A DNA stretch of 44,353 nucleotides from an uncultured Prevotellaceae bacterium (lineage in GTDB: Bacteria > Bacteroidota > Bacteroidia > Bacteroidales > Bacteroidaceae), in the NCBI GenBank assembly GCA_947168395.1, contig CAMVLT010000028.1, positions 1 through 44,353 of the forward strand, written 5' to 3'. Numbering within the stretch: the first letter of the stretch is position 1; every line of letters begins with the position of its first letter. The position numbers and the translations under genes are program-made. Shown here piece after piece: positions 23,590 through 31,510 of the stretch. The notes below the pieces were generated by a model. The model was not told where the DNA came from. It worked only from the letters and a program-made list of their open reading frames with translations, and searched no databases.

Positions 23590-23648
23590 AGGAAAAATCC
23601 CCACATACCCCGCTCTTTCTCTTATAAAATCACTCCCATTCTCACTTT

Positions 23649-23684
23649 TGTTCGTATTCGCACACATCTGTGCGCTATCGCACA
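23649..23684. promoter_or_regulatory. Pair of activator palindromes upstream of the regulator gene
   Basis: TGTTCGTATTCGCACA (23649-23664) and TGTGCGCTATCGCACA (23669-23684), 20 bp apart, match the same TGTGC-N6-GCACA pattern found before the permease and tolC genes. They lie about 105 and 125 bp upstream of the regulator ATG. Confidence 0.7.
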
Positions 23685-23764
23685 ATCTTTCCGACCGCAC
23701 GAGTTACATGGTGTTTGCGTAGGGTAAACTTACCTGCTGCAAGTCGCTAAGTAGATGGCAGTTA

Positions 23765-23808
23765 ACGGTAAACCTCTGAATTCTCTCGAGAATTCAGAGG
23801 TTTACCGT
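23765..23808. repeat. 44-bp near-perfect palindrome with GGTAAAC arms
   Basis: Two 21-nt arms (23765-23785 and 23788-23808) are exact inverted copies around a 2-nt centre. The outer arms contain ACGGTAAACC and the inner part GAATTCTC. A smaller related inverted repeat (AAATTCTC..GAGAATTT) and a TAGGGTAAAC motif follow at 23825-23862. The element lies between the GH3 3' end and the regulator promoter, and could end transcription or form a cruciform. The rest of 23685-23926 shows no gene. Confidence 0.75.
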
Positions 23809-23926
23809 AAGGAAACTATAGCTTTGGGTAGGGTAAACCCCAAAATTCTCGAGAGAATTTAAAACTCTGCTGCGGGTAATTCTTCAACGACAGCAGTCCT
23901 TCGTCTGAGTTTAGTGGGGGGAAAGC

Positions 23927-26221
23927 TCACTTGAGGGTGAACGTGCAACGGCCAGCCAAATTGGCGGCGGAAGTACCTATCATAGCATCAAACTCACCTG
24001 GCTCGGCAGTCCACTCCCCTACCCTGTCGTCGTAGAAACTCAGGGCCGAACGGTCGATGGTGAGACTTACCGTCTGGGTCTCGCCGGGCTGCAGGAACAC
24101 CTTGCGGAAAGCCTTCAGTTCCTTCACTGGACGCTCCACCGATGATTTCTTGTCGTGGATGTAGAGCTGTACGGTCTCGGCACCTGCCCGCTGGCCCGTA
24201 TTGGTAACAGGGACGCTGAAGGTAATCTGTCCGTCCATCGACATCGACTGTCTGTCGGCCGTCACCTTCCCAATCCGGAACGTGGTGTAACTCAGTCCGT
24301 GGCCGAAAGCAAACAGCGGTTGCTGCTTCTTCAGACGGTCAGTCCAGCGGTAGCCAACAAAGATACCTTCCTTATACTCTTCATCGATAATCCTGTGACC
24401 CTCACGCCATGTGCCGGGATAGCTGCCTGTGGCATGGGCACCACACTGGTCGAGCGAGGCGTACCACGTGAAGGGCAGCTTGCCCGATGGGTTCACGTCG
24501 CCAAAGAGAACGGAGGCGATGGCCTCGCCAGCCTCGGAGCCGATGAACCATGCCTGCACGACGGCGGGCACCTTAGCCAGCCAAGGCAGCGCAGCCCCGT
24601 TGCCAGAGATGTTCACGTAGACCAGCCTCGGATTCACCTTCAGTATTGCCTCGATGACTTCGTTCTGGGCGTAGGGCAGGTCGTAGCTCTTGCGGTCGTG
24701 CCCCTCGCAGTCCTGAAAATCGCTCTTGTTGAGTCCGCCGAAGAAGATGACGACATCAGCCTCGCGGGCCTTTGCAACCGCCTCGGCTGTCAGTTCAGCC
24801 TGCGTGCGGGTCTCGTAGAGCGAACGTCCGACGGTCACGCCGTTGTAACTCTGCACGGTGTCGCCAACGTAGCCACGGGCGTAGTAAAGCCTCACCCCCT
24901 GCCCCTCTCCGACTGGAGAGGGGAGTAGATAGTCATGGCCTGCGAGAGCACGTGAAATGCCGTCGAGGGGCAGAATTTCGCGCTGAGCCTTCAGCGAAGA
25001 GGAGCCACCGCCTACGGTCATCATCTTGATGGCGTTCTCGCCGACCACGAGGATGCGTTTCGTCTTCTGTAGGTTAATCGGCAACAGAGGGGCACCTTCC
25101 TTACCCTGCAGCGGACTATTCTTCAGCAGCACAATACCCTCCTGCGCAATCTTCAGCGCAGCGTCGTAATGGCTCTCGGAGCAGAGGAAGCCGAAGGGAC
25201 GGTGACGGTTCATCGTGGTACGATAGAACAGGCGCAGAACGCGGCGCACCTTGTCATCCAGCTCCTTCGTGGTGTATCGTCCCTCACGGATGGCCTGCTT
25301 GTAGGCAGCAGCGAGGTAGTAGGCGTCGTAGGCATTGGTCTTGCCCATCGTCAGACCGTCGGTCCACGTGCCGAACTCAAGGTCAAGACCGTTGCGGACG
25401 GCCTCGTCAGTATTGTGACAGCCACCCCAGTCGCTGATGACCACCCCGTCGAAGCCCCAGTCATGCTTCAGAATTTTGTTGAGCATCGTGGCATTATGGC
25501 AATTGTGTTGGTCCTGATACAGGTTATAGGCTCCCATGATGGCCCACGCCCCACCCTCCTGCACAGCCGCACGGAAGGCAGGCAGGTAGATTTCGTGAAG
25601 CGCACGGTCGCTCACTTTGACGTTCACCTGGTGGCGGTACTCCTCGTCGTTGTTCAGCGCATAGTGCTTCACACAGGCTGCCACGCCCTTCGACTGCAGG
25701 CCCTGCACGTAGGGCACCACCATGCGCGAAGCGAGGTAAGGGTCTTCACCTAAATACTCGAAGTTGCGCCCGCCGAGCGGCGTACGGTATATGTTAACGC
25801 CGGGTCCCAGCATCACGTTCTTGTTGCGATACAAAGCCTCCTCGCCCAAGCTCTCGCCGTAGAGGCGTGCCAGTTCGGGATTCCATGTGGCAGCCAGACA
25901 GGTCAGCGCGGGGAACGCCACACACGAGTCGTTGGTCTGCCCGGCCTGCTCCCACTCGTCCCAGAGCACGTCGGGGCGCACACCGTGGGGGCCGTCGTCA
26001 GTCCACAGGTCGGGAAATCCCAACCGCTTCACACCAGGCGACGAGAACTTCGACTGGGCATGTATCACGGCTATCTTCTCGTCCAGCGTCATCCGCCGCA
26101 GGGCGTCATCAATGCGTTGCTCCAAGGGCTTGCTCTCGTCAAGATAGACGGGCACTATTTGGGCTTGTAGCGGGCTCAGGCTTGCCAAGCCCGCTACAAA
26201 TACTGAGATGATATGTTTCAT
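23927..26221 (-). CDS. GH3 beta-glucosidase (BglX-like)
   Basis: A 764-residue family 3 glycoside hydrolase with a signal peptide (FVAGLASLSPLQAQ), so it is periplasmic or secreted. The N-terminal barrel holds TDDGPHGVRPD, GPGVNIYRTPLGGRNFEYLG then EDPYLA, the substrate-binding CVKHYALNN, and the nucleophile Asp at about residue 264 in GVVISDWGG. A second alpha/beta domain and a C-terminal FN3-like domain (VTNTGQRAGAETVQLYI) follow. LLPSPVGEGQGVRLYY near residue 440 is a palindromic-repeat insertion in a surface loop. As the last gene of the beta-glucan locus it would release glucose from oligosaccharides made by the GH16 enzyme. Confidence 0.93.
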   Translation of the reverse strand: MKHIISVFVAGLASLSPLQAQIVPVYLDESKPLEQRIDDALRRMTLDEKIAVIHAQSKFSSPGVKRLGFPDLWTDDGPHGVRPDVLWDEWEQAGQTNDSCVAFPALTCLAATWNPELARLYGESLGEEALYRNKNVMLGPGVNIYRTPLGGRNFEYLGEDPYLASRMVVPYVQGLQSKGVAACVKHYALNNDEEYRHQVNVKVSDRALHEIYLPAFRAAVQEGGAWAIMGAYNLYQDQHNCHNATMLNKILKHDWGFDGVVISDWGGCHNTDEAVRNGLDLEFGTWTDGLTMGKTNAYDAYYLAAAYKQAIREGRYTTKELDDKVRRVLRLFYRTTMNRHRPFGFLCSESHYDAALKIAQEGIVLLKNSPLQGKEGAPLLPINLQKTKRILVVGENAIKMMTVGGGSSSLKAQREILPLDGISRALAGHDYLLPSPVGEGQGVRLYYARGYVGDTVQSYNGVTVGRSLYETRTQAELTAEAVAKAREADVVIFFGGLNKSDFQDCEGHDRKSYDLPYAQNEVIEAILKVNPRLVYVNISGNGAALPWLAKVPAVVQAWFIGSEAGEAIASVLFGDVNPSGKLPFTWYASLDQCGAHATGSYPGTWREGHRIIDEEYKEGIFVGYRWTDRLKKQQPLFAFGHGLSYTTFRIGKVTADRQSMSMDGQITFSVPVTNTGQRAGAETVQLYIHDKKSSVERPVKELKAFRKVFLQPGETQTVSLTIDRSALSFYDDRVGEWTAEPGEFDAMIGTSAANLAGRCTFTLK
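24890..24927. repeat. G/C-rich palindromic repeat, R9 (in GH3 gene)
   Basis: In-frame copy with a CTCTCCGACTGGAGAG centre, encoding LLPSPVGEGQGVRL in a loop of the second domain of the GH3 enzyme. Confidence 0.8.
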
Positions 26222-26224
26222 TGT

Positions 26225-27331
26225 TTACCTCTTTTGAAAGACTCGAATATAGTCTACTTCCATCGTGACAGGAAGGGCACTCTCGTCCACTCCCTGAGCA
26301 CCACCCCAGTCACCGCCCCAAGCGAGGTTGAAGATGACGTAGAAGGGGTCGTCGTAGGGCCAGTCGTCACGTCCCAGTCCTCGGTTGTCGTAGGAGAGTT
26401 GCACCTTTCCGTCGACGTAGGTGGTGATGTTCTCATGCGTCCACTTGATGGCGTAGGTATGGAACTCACCCTCGGCACCCTCGCACCTCATCTCGTGAGT
26501 CACCTGCGTATTGTTCGAATGGACATGGGCATTGGCATGCAGGCTCGACGATACAAAGTCGGGGTGGTAGCCCACCTCCTCCATGATGTCAATCTCGCCA
26601 TCGGCAGGCCACGAACGGAAGTTCACGGGCATCATCCAGAAGGCTGGCCACGTACCCTTGCCCTTCGGCAGTTTGATGCTGGCCTCGATGTAGCCGTACT
26701 GCCAGCCCTGCTTCACCTTGGCGTAGACGCGGCCAGAGTAAACCTTGCCGTTCTCCTTCAAGGCGGTGATGCGGAGCTTGCCGCCACGTACCTCCGTGAC
26801 GAGGTTGCCGTCGGGGGTCTTGTGGTTCACATAGTTCTGCAACTCGTGGTTCACCCATCCGCTGCCCTTCACCTCGTGCGTCCAGTCGTCAGGATTCAGC
26901 TCCGAGCCTTTGTCAAACTCGTCCTGCCATACCAGCATGTAGCCATCGGGGGCGTTGTAGGCCGACTGTGCTGCGGCGGCCTGTGAGACAGCAACCGTCT
27001 TGCGTGCAGCACCCGACATAAGTATGATGTTACCTGTACGGACGGCTGTAGTAGGATTCTCCTTGACGGTGACCGTCACGGTGCCCTTCTGCGAGGTTGT
27101 GTTGTTGGCATCCACGCCGATGAAGTCAGCATCGGCGTATACTCCCCACTCCTTGCCTGTGGTAGTAACATCGACGGTGTACATACCGCCCTCAGCGGGT
27201 ATGCTGATGCTCTCCTGCGATGCCGTGATGGTCACAGCAGCAGGCTGTGGGTCGTCGTTGTCGCTCCCGCCGCAGCCCCAAAGGGCTACGGCAAGAGTGA
27301 GCAATAATGAATTAAGCATGAGATTCTTCAT
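26225..27331 (-). CDS. GH16 beta-1,3-glucanase lipoprotein with BACON domain
   Basis: The start is taken at ATG 27331 (MKNLMLNSLL), giving a 368-residue lipoprotein (LAVALWGCGGSDN). Residues about 35-120 are a BACON-type domain (ITASQESISIPAEGG, TVAVSQ). From about residue 130 a GH16 jelly roll follows, with the catalytic signature DGEIDIMEEVGYHP (nucleophile about E246, acid/base about E251) and NLAWGGDWGG near the C-terminus. This motif is typical of laminarinases that cut internal beta-1,3-glucan bonds; mixed-linkage glucan is also possible. It is probably at the cell surface, lying 3 bp upstream of GH3 and downstream of the glycan-binding gene in one operon. Confidence 0.92.
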   Translation of the reverse strand: MKNLMLNSLLLTLAVALWGCGGSDNDDPQPAAVTITASQESISIPAEGGMYTVDVTTTGKEWGVYADADFIGVDANNTTSQKGTVTVTVKENPTTAVRTGNIILMSGAARKTVAVSQAAAAQSAYNAPDGYMLVWQDEFDKGSELNPDDWTHEVKGSGWVNHELQNYVNHKTPDGNLVTEVRGGKLRITALKENGKVYSGRVYAKVKQGWQYGYIEASIKLPKGKGTWPAFWMMPVNFRSWPADGEIDIMEEVGYHPDFVSSSLHANAHVHSNNTQVTHEMRCEGAEGEFHTYAIKWTHENITTYVDGKVQLSYDNRGLGRDDWPYDDPFYVIFNLAWGGDWGGAQGVDESALPVTMEVDYIRVFQKR

Positions 27332-27365
27332 TGAACGTGTTCGTAATTTGTCATTCATAATCTAT

Positions 27366-29801
27366 TCAAGCTTCCTTGAATACAATTTTACTAATCTTTA
27401 CCTTCGTGCCAGCAGGAGAGCCACCAAAGTCGAAGAACAGACGGATAGCCGATGCGTCAACACCCTCCTTCAGCATTGCGCCCTTCAGCGTGTAGACGTA
27501 GGGTTCGTCGGCCTTGATGTCGTGACGTCCTTCGCAGAAGAAGTTGGTATCGCCAGCGTCGGTGAGCTTGATGGTCACACCTGGGCAGTCGTTATCGGCC
27601 TCCATCACTAACTGGAAGTTGTAGGTCTTCGAGGCACTGGCAGTCAGCTTGGTGTCGATATGGAACTGGCCCTGCCACTGGCTGCCGCCCATGCCCTCGG
27701 GGAGTACAATCTCGTAGGTGTCGCCACTGTGCACACATTCCGAGTTGGGAATCTGTGACCAGCTATTATCAGCAAACCAGTAGCCAAACATGTCGAAGGC
27801 ACTGCCGTCGTCGACGGCCTTCCAGAGGTTGTCGGCATCATCGTAGTTCATGCTGACAGCTTCCTCGAAGTATATCTTGCTGATCTTGATGTTCGTGCCG
27901 ATAGGCGAACCACCGAAGTCGAAGAACAGCGACAGCGCATGGGCATCGTTCTGTGAGAGCGATACGCCCTCAGCCTTATATATATAAGGTACGTCAGCCT
28001 TCACCTCGTGGCGGTCGGCGAAGAAGAAGTTACCGTCGTGCTTCTTTCCGTCAGCCTCGTCGGTCTCAGTGAGCTTGATGGTCACGCCCGGGCAGTCCTG
28101 GTCGGCCTCTACCACGCAATAGAAGTTGTACTTCTTGCTCTGGCTGGCCGTCAGCGTGGTGTTAATGGGGAACTGGCCTTGCCACTGGCTGCCACCCATG
28201 CCCTCGGGAATGGTCAGTGTCCACTCACCGTTCTCGTTCTTCCAAGTCGGGTCGCCAATCTGGCTCCAGCCATTGTCGGCAAACCATGGTGTGACGCTGA
28301 TGAAGGCATCGCCACTCTCAACGGCTGCCCAGAGGTTAGTCGGCGAAGCCACATCCCAGTCCATCTCAGGCGTATCAGGGGTGACGGGATCCACGTTGGG
28401 AAGCACGGTGCCATCGTCGTTGGCATGGTCTTTCAGCACGATATTCGACACATTGACAATAGTACCAGCCTGGCAACCACCGAAGTCGAGCACAAGCATT
28501 ACCTTGGGCATGTCGATGCCAGGCATGTCGCTCTTCCAGAAGATGTAATCCTCGTTGGCCTTAAGGTCGATGCGGTCGGTGAAGTAGAACACGCCGTCGT
28601 CGCCGTCGAGCACCAGCTTCACGGTGGCACCGGTCAAGTCCTTGTCGCTGTTGAACACAGCCGAGAAGTCGTAGTTGGTAGCAGCGTTGGTGGTCAGGTC
28701 GGTGTGGAATTTCACCTGTGCCTGCCACTGGTCGGTTGTGGCCTCGGGCAGCGTGATGGTGTAGTCGTTGCCATCATCCTTGAAGCCCGGGTCGGCAATC
28801 TGGCTCCAGCCGGGAGCATACCAGAACTCCATAGTCGGCGTGATGTCCTTCCATAAGTTGAAATTGCTGTTGGCATCGAAGCCCGTAAACTCCTTCTCCC
28901 CCTCCTCAGAGGTCAGGATGAAGCGCCAGGCAATAGAGCCGTCGGGAGCATCGTAGACGAGCACCAGCTTCTTGGCTGTTAGCGTCTCGATGCGGAACTT
29001 CGGATTCGCATACTGGCTGTCAGAGCTTATATAGGGGAACAGCGTGTTGGCAGCCAACTGGATATAGGTCTGCGAGGTGACGTTACCTTCAGAATCCTTC
29101 CAATCGTAGACCTCAAAACTCCAGGACGAAGTCTGGTTGCCGAGAGCAATGTCCACGTCGGCCTCATCGTTCTTGGTGCCCCATTTGTCGACACCCTTGT
29201 TTACGTATGTCATACCGTCTTCACCGGCATTGTAGGTGTAGGTGCCACCCTTGCGGGTATCGGCAGTGAAGGTGATGCGGTCGTCGTAGACGCCGAAGGC
29301 CTTCTTGTCGTCAGGCTGTGCCGACCACCAGCCTGTGCCGTCGCCACCGGCAGGACCGCAGGCCATGTGAGCCACTTCCTTGTTGGCTATGCGCCATTCT
29401 TTGCCAGTTATGCGGCGGAAATCGGCTGAATAGTCAATCTTGGTCTCGTTGAAGGTATAGGTCTTCTTTACGCCCGCCTGGCTGATGCCGTTGCGGTTGC
29501 CCAGCTTCAGCTCTACGGTGTGGGTACCAGCCTCGCTGTTCTTGTAACCCACCTCGTTCAGCGTGGAGTAGGAAGCACCGTCGAGAATCCAAATGGGATA
29601 GGTACCTGCCTGCGGGTTGTAGGTGGCTACCATCTGGTTGGTCTCCTGGTCAACGCTGATGCTGAAGTCAACGTCGCTTACAGTGGGGAGACCGTTGGGG
29701 TCTGCGCCTGAAAATTCATCAGGCGAGCAGGCGGTCATCGCTGCGGCAAGGCCGCAGTACAGCAAACCTGCGCGGAATAGGTTATATGTCTTTGTTTTCA
29801 T
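27366..29801 (-). CDS. Multi-module surface glycan-binding lipoprotein (SGBP)
   Basis: An 811-residue lipoprotein (LAAAMTACSPDEFSG, Cys about residue 25). After an N-terminal region of about 300 residues come three related jelly-roll modules of 140-150 residues (about 310-465, 490-655, 660-811). The modules share patterns such as GGSQWQGQF.I.T.LTAS..K.YNF, D.DCPGVTIKLT, FF..DRH..KA..PY and LFFDFGGSP.GT.VKISKI.F. These resemble CBM4/CBM22-like carbohydrate-binding modules. By position between SusD and GH16 it is the glycan-capturing surface protein of the locus. No catalytic residues are evident. Confidence 0.85.
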   Translation of the reverse strand: MKTKTYNLFRAGLLYCGLAAAMTACSPDEFSGADPNGLPTVSDVDFSISVDQETNQMVATYNPQAGTYPIWILDGASYSTLNEVGYKNSEAGTHTVELKLGNRNGISQAGVKKTYTFNETKIDYSADFRRITGKEWRIANKEVAHMACGPAGGDGTGWWSAQPDDKKAFGVYDDRITFTADTRKGGTYTYNAGEDGMTYVNKGVDKWGTKNDEADVDIALGNQTSSWSFEVYDWKDSEGNVTSQTYIQLAANTLFPYISSDSQYANPKFRIETLTAKKLVLVYDAPDGSIAWRFILTSEEGEKEFTGFDANSNFNLWKDITPTMEFWYAPGWSQIADPGFKDDGNDYTITLPEATTDQWQAQVKFHTDLTTNAATNYDFSAVFNSDKDLTGATVKLVLDGDDGVFYFTDRIDLKANEDYIFWKSDMPGIDMPKVMLVLDFGGCQAGTIVNVSNIVLKDHANDDGTVLPNVDPVTPDTPEMDWDVASPTNLWAAVESGDAFISVTPWFADNGWSQIGDPTWKNENGEWTLTIPEGMGGSQWQGQFPINTTLTASQSKKYNFYCVVEADQDCPGVTIKLTETDEADGKKHDGNFFFADRHEVKADVPYIYKAEGVSLSQNDAHALSLFFDFGGSPIGTNIKISKIYFEEAVSMNYDDADNLWKAVDDGSAFDMFGYWFADNSWSQIPNSECVHSGDTYEIVLPEGMGGSQWQGQFHIDTKLTASASKTYNFQLVMEADNDCPGVTIKLTDAGDTNFFCEGRHDIKADEPYVYTLKGAMLKEGVDASAIRLFFDFGGSPAGTKVKISKIVFKEA

Positions 29802-29838
29802 AATTCGTGAAATTCGTTTAATTCGTAGTCAAGAAAAA

Positions 29839-31410
29839 TCAATAGTTGTTCTGCTTCAGCGTGGGGTCAGCATCCAGCTCGCTCTGAGCCAAGGGGATGT
29901 GCTTCTTGCTGGGTGTCCAGGAGTTGGTGCGATAGCCGTAGCTGTCGGGCACAAGCACCGTTGAGGCTTTCTGCGTAACACCGCTGATGCCCTCGGCACG
30001 CACAAGGTCGAAGTAGCGTTTGCCTTCACCGCAGAACTCCAAGTGGCGCTCGGTCATGATGTCGTCGATGGTGACACCGTTCAGCGATGCCAGTCCTGCA
30101 CGGGTACGCACTTCGTTCACATAGCCTGTAGCCTCGGCTACATTGCCACCCGTCTGCAGCAGCAGCTCGGCAGCGTTGAGCAACGCCTCGGCATAGCGGT
30201 AGATGCGCTTGTTGTTGTTATAGTTCAGGTTCTTCGACGTGGGACAGTCCTTGTTGTTGTCCGACTGCGGACGATACTTGCCGTGCCAGATGTGAGTGTC
30301 CTGATAACGCTCGGTATAGGTGTAGGCACGCACATCCCAGCAGGTAGCCTCACGGCGCAGGTCGTTATCGGCATACATGTTGTAGGTCTCAACGCGCATG
30401 GGCAGGAAGCCCCAGCCGTCGTTGCCACCGTCCCAGCCTTCACCGCCGGCCCAGCCGTTGGGTGAACAGAGTGTGGGAAACACCGAACCGCCGGCATTCA
30501 GGGCTGCATCGCCCCAGTCGCGCTGAGCCTGGTCGTCGTTGTAATTGATTTCGAAGATGCTCTCCTTGCACCACTCGCCGTTCTCAGACCACAGGTCGCT
30601 GAAGCTGGGGTTGAGCGAGTAGTTGCTGTCGCTGATAATCTGCTTCATGTAGCTAAGAGCCTGCGGATAACGGGCTGCGTCGTTCTGGTACATCACCATC
30701 TCGGCATAGAGCATGTAGGCGAAGGCCTGGCTCACGCGGCCAGCCTCAGCATTAGCCCAACGCATAGGAAGCACATTCGAGGCGATGATCTCTTCCAGTT
30801 CAGGAAGGAGGTTGTTGTAGATCTCGTCGGCAGTCAGCTGCGGAGCCGTATAAGGCAGCGAGAGGTTCTCTAAGTAGAAGGGTACGTTGCCGTAGTAGTG
30901 CCACAGTATATTATAGTAGTACACGCGAAGCAATCGGGCCTGTATCTCCATCGACTTACGGAAGTCGGCACTGGCCTTGCTTTCCCAGCCGGCATACTTG
31001 ATGGCATCGTTGCAACGCTTAATGCCGCTGTAGAAGTCACCCCAGAGGGTAGCCAACGTGTTGTTACCGTCGGCAGCAAAGTTGAACAGACGGTGCCAGT
31101 GCTGGTTGTCGGTATTGTCAGAGCCGCCTACCCAGAAGTCGTCGCCCATAATCTCGGCATCGACGGTCAGGTCGTTGTAGGCTTTGTTGTCCCAGTCGGG
31201 CCAGTGCAGGGGTGCGTATGCTGACGTGAGGGCCTCGTTGAGGCGTTCCTCGGTGGTGTAATACTCCTCTAACGGCTCGCCGTCGGGCTTGGTAACCTCA
31301 AGGAAGTCTTTGGTGCAAGAGGTGAGGAAGCCCACCCCAACCCCTCCCCAAGGGAGGGGCATTAAGATAGTACCGAGACCAATAAGTACAGTCTTAATAT
31401 GTTTTTTCAT
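29839..31410 (-). CDS. SusD/RagB-family glycan-binding lipoprotein
   Basis: A roughly 523-residue SusD-like protein. The start is taken at ATG 31410 (MKKHIKTVLIGLGTIL). It has the family features: lipoprotein signal ending FLTSCTKDFLEV, the TPR-like segment NEALTSAYAPLHWPDWDNKA, and the C-terminal YRYAEALLNAAELLLQTGGN and RTRAG. It caps the SusC transporter and binds glycan at the surface. The signal peptide contains LMPLPWGGVGVGF, encoded by a palindromic repeat (31330-31361) just before the lipobox, so the hydrophobic core has been partly replaced. It lies 80-100 bp after susC, with another copy of the repeat in the gap. Confidence 0.93.
   Translation of the reverse strand: MKKHIKTVLIGLGTILMPLPWGGVGVGFLTSCTKDFLEVTKPDGEPLEEYYTTEERLNEALTSAYAPLHWPDWDNKAYNDLTVDAEIMGDDFWVGGSDNTDNQHWHRLFNFAADGNNTLATLWGDFYSGIKRCNDAIKYAGWESKASADFRKSMEIQARLLRVYYYNILWHYYGNVPFYLENLSLPYTAPQLTADEIYNNLLPELEEIIASNVLPMRWANAEAGRVSQAFAYMLYAEMVMYQNDAARYPQALSYMKQIISDSNYSLNPSFSDLWSENGEWCKESIFEINYNDDQAQRDWGDAALNAGGSVFPTLCSPNGWAGGEGWDGGNDGWGFLPMRVETYNMYADNDLRREATCWDVRAYTYTERYQDTHIWHGKYRPQSDNNKDCPTSKNLNYNNNKRIYRYAEALLNAAELLLQTGGNVAEATGYVNEVRTRAGLASLNGVTIDDIMTERHLEFCGEGKRYFDLVRAEGISGVTQKASTVLVPDSYGYRTNSWTPSKKHIPLAQSELDADPTLKQNNY
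31330..31361. repeat. G/C-rich palindromic repeat, R10 (in susD signal peptide)
   Basis: In-frame copy encoding MPLPWGGVGVGF immediately before the SusD lipobox. Inverted relative to R11. Confidence 0.85.
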
Positions 31411-31475
31411 ATTGTTCGTGTTCATAATCACTATTTCTTTTTCTTGTTACTATTGTTGTTTGCAAGTCTATCCTA

Positions 31476-31510
31476 CCTCCCCTCCCTTGGGGAGGGGTCG
31501 GGGGTGGGTT
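31476..31510. repeat. G/C-rich palindromic repeat, R11 (susC-susD gap)
   Basis: Copy in the gap directly after the susC stop, inverted relative to R10 about 115 bp away. Together they bracket the susD start codon. Confidence 0.85.

Noticed and set aside
23591..23607. A sigma-54 promoter before the regulator gene
   Set aside because: TATGTGGGGATTTTTCC keeps only part of the pattern, lacks the TGGCAC core and is at a different distance from the palindrome pair than in the two good promoters.
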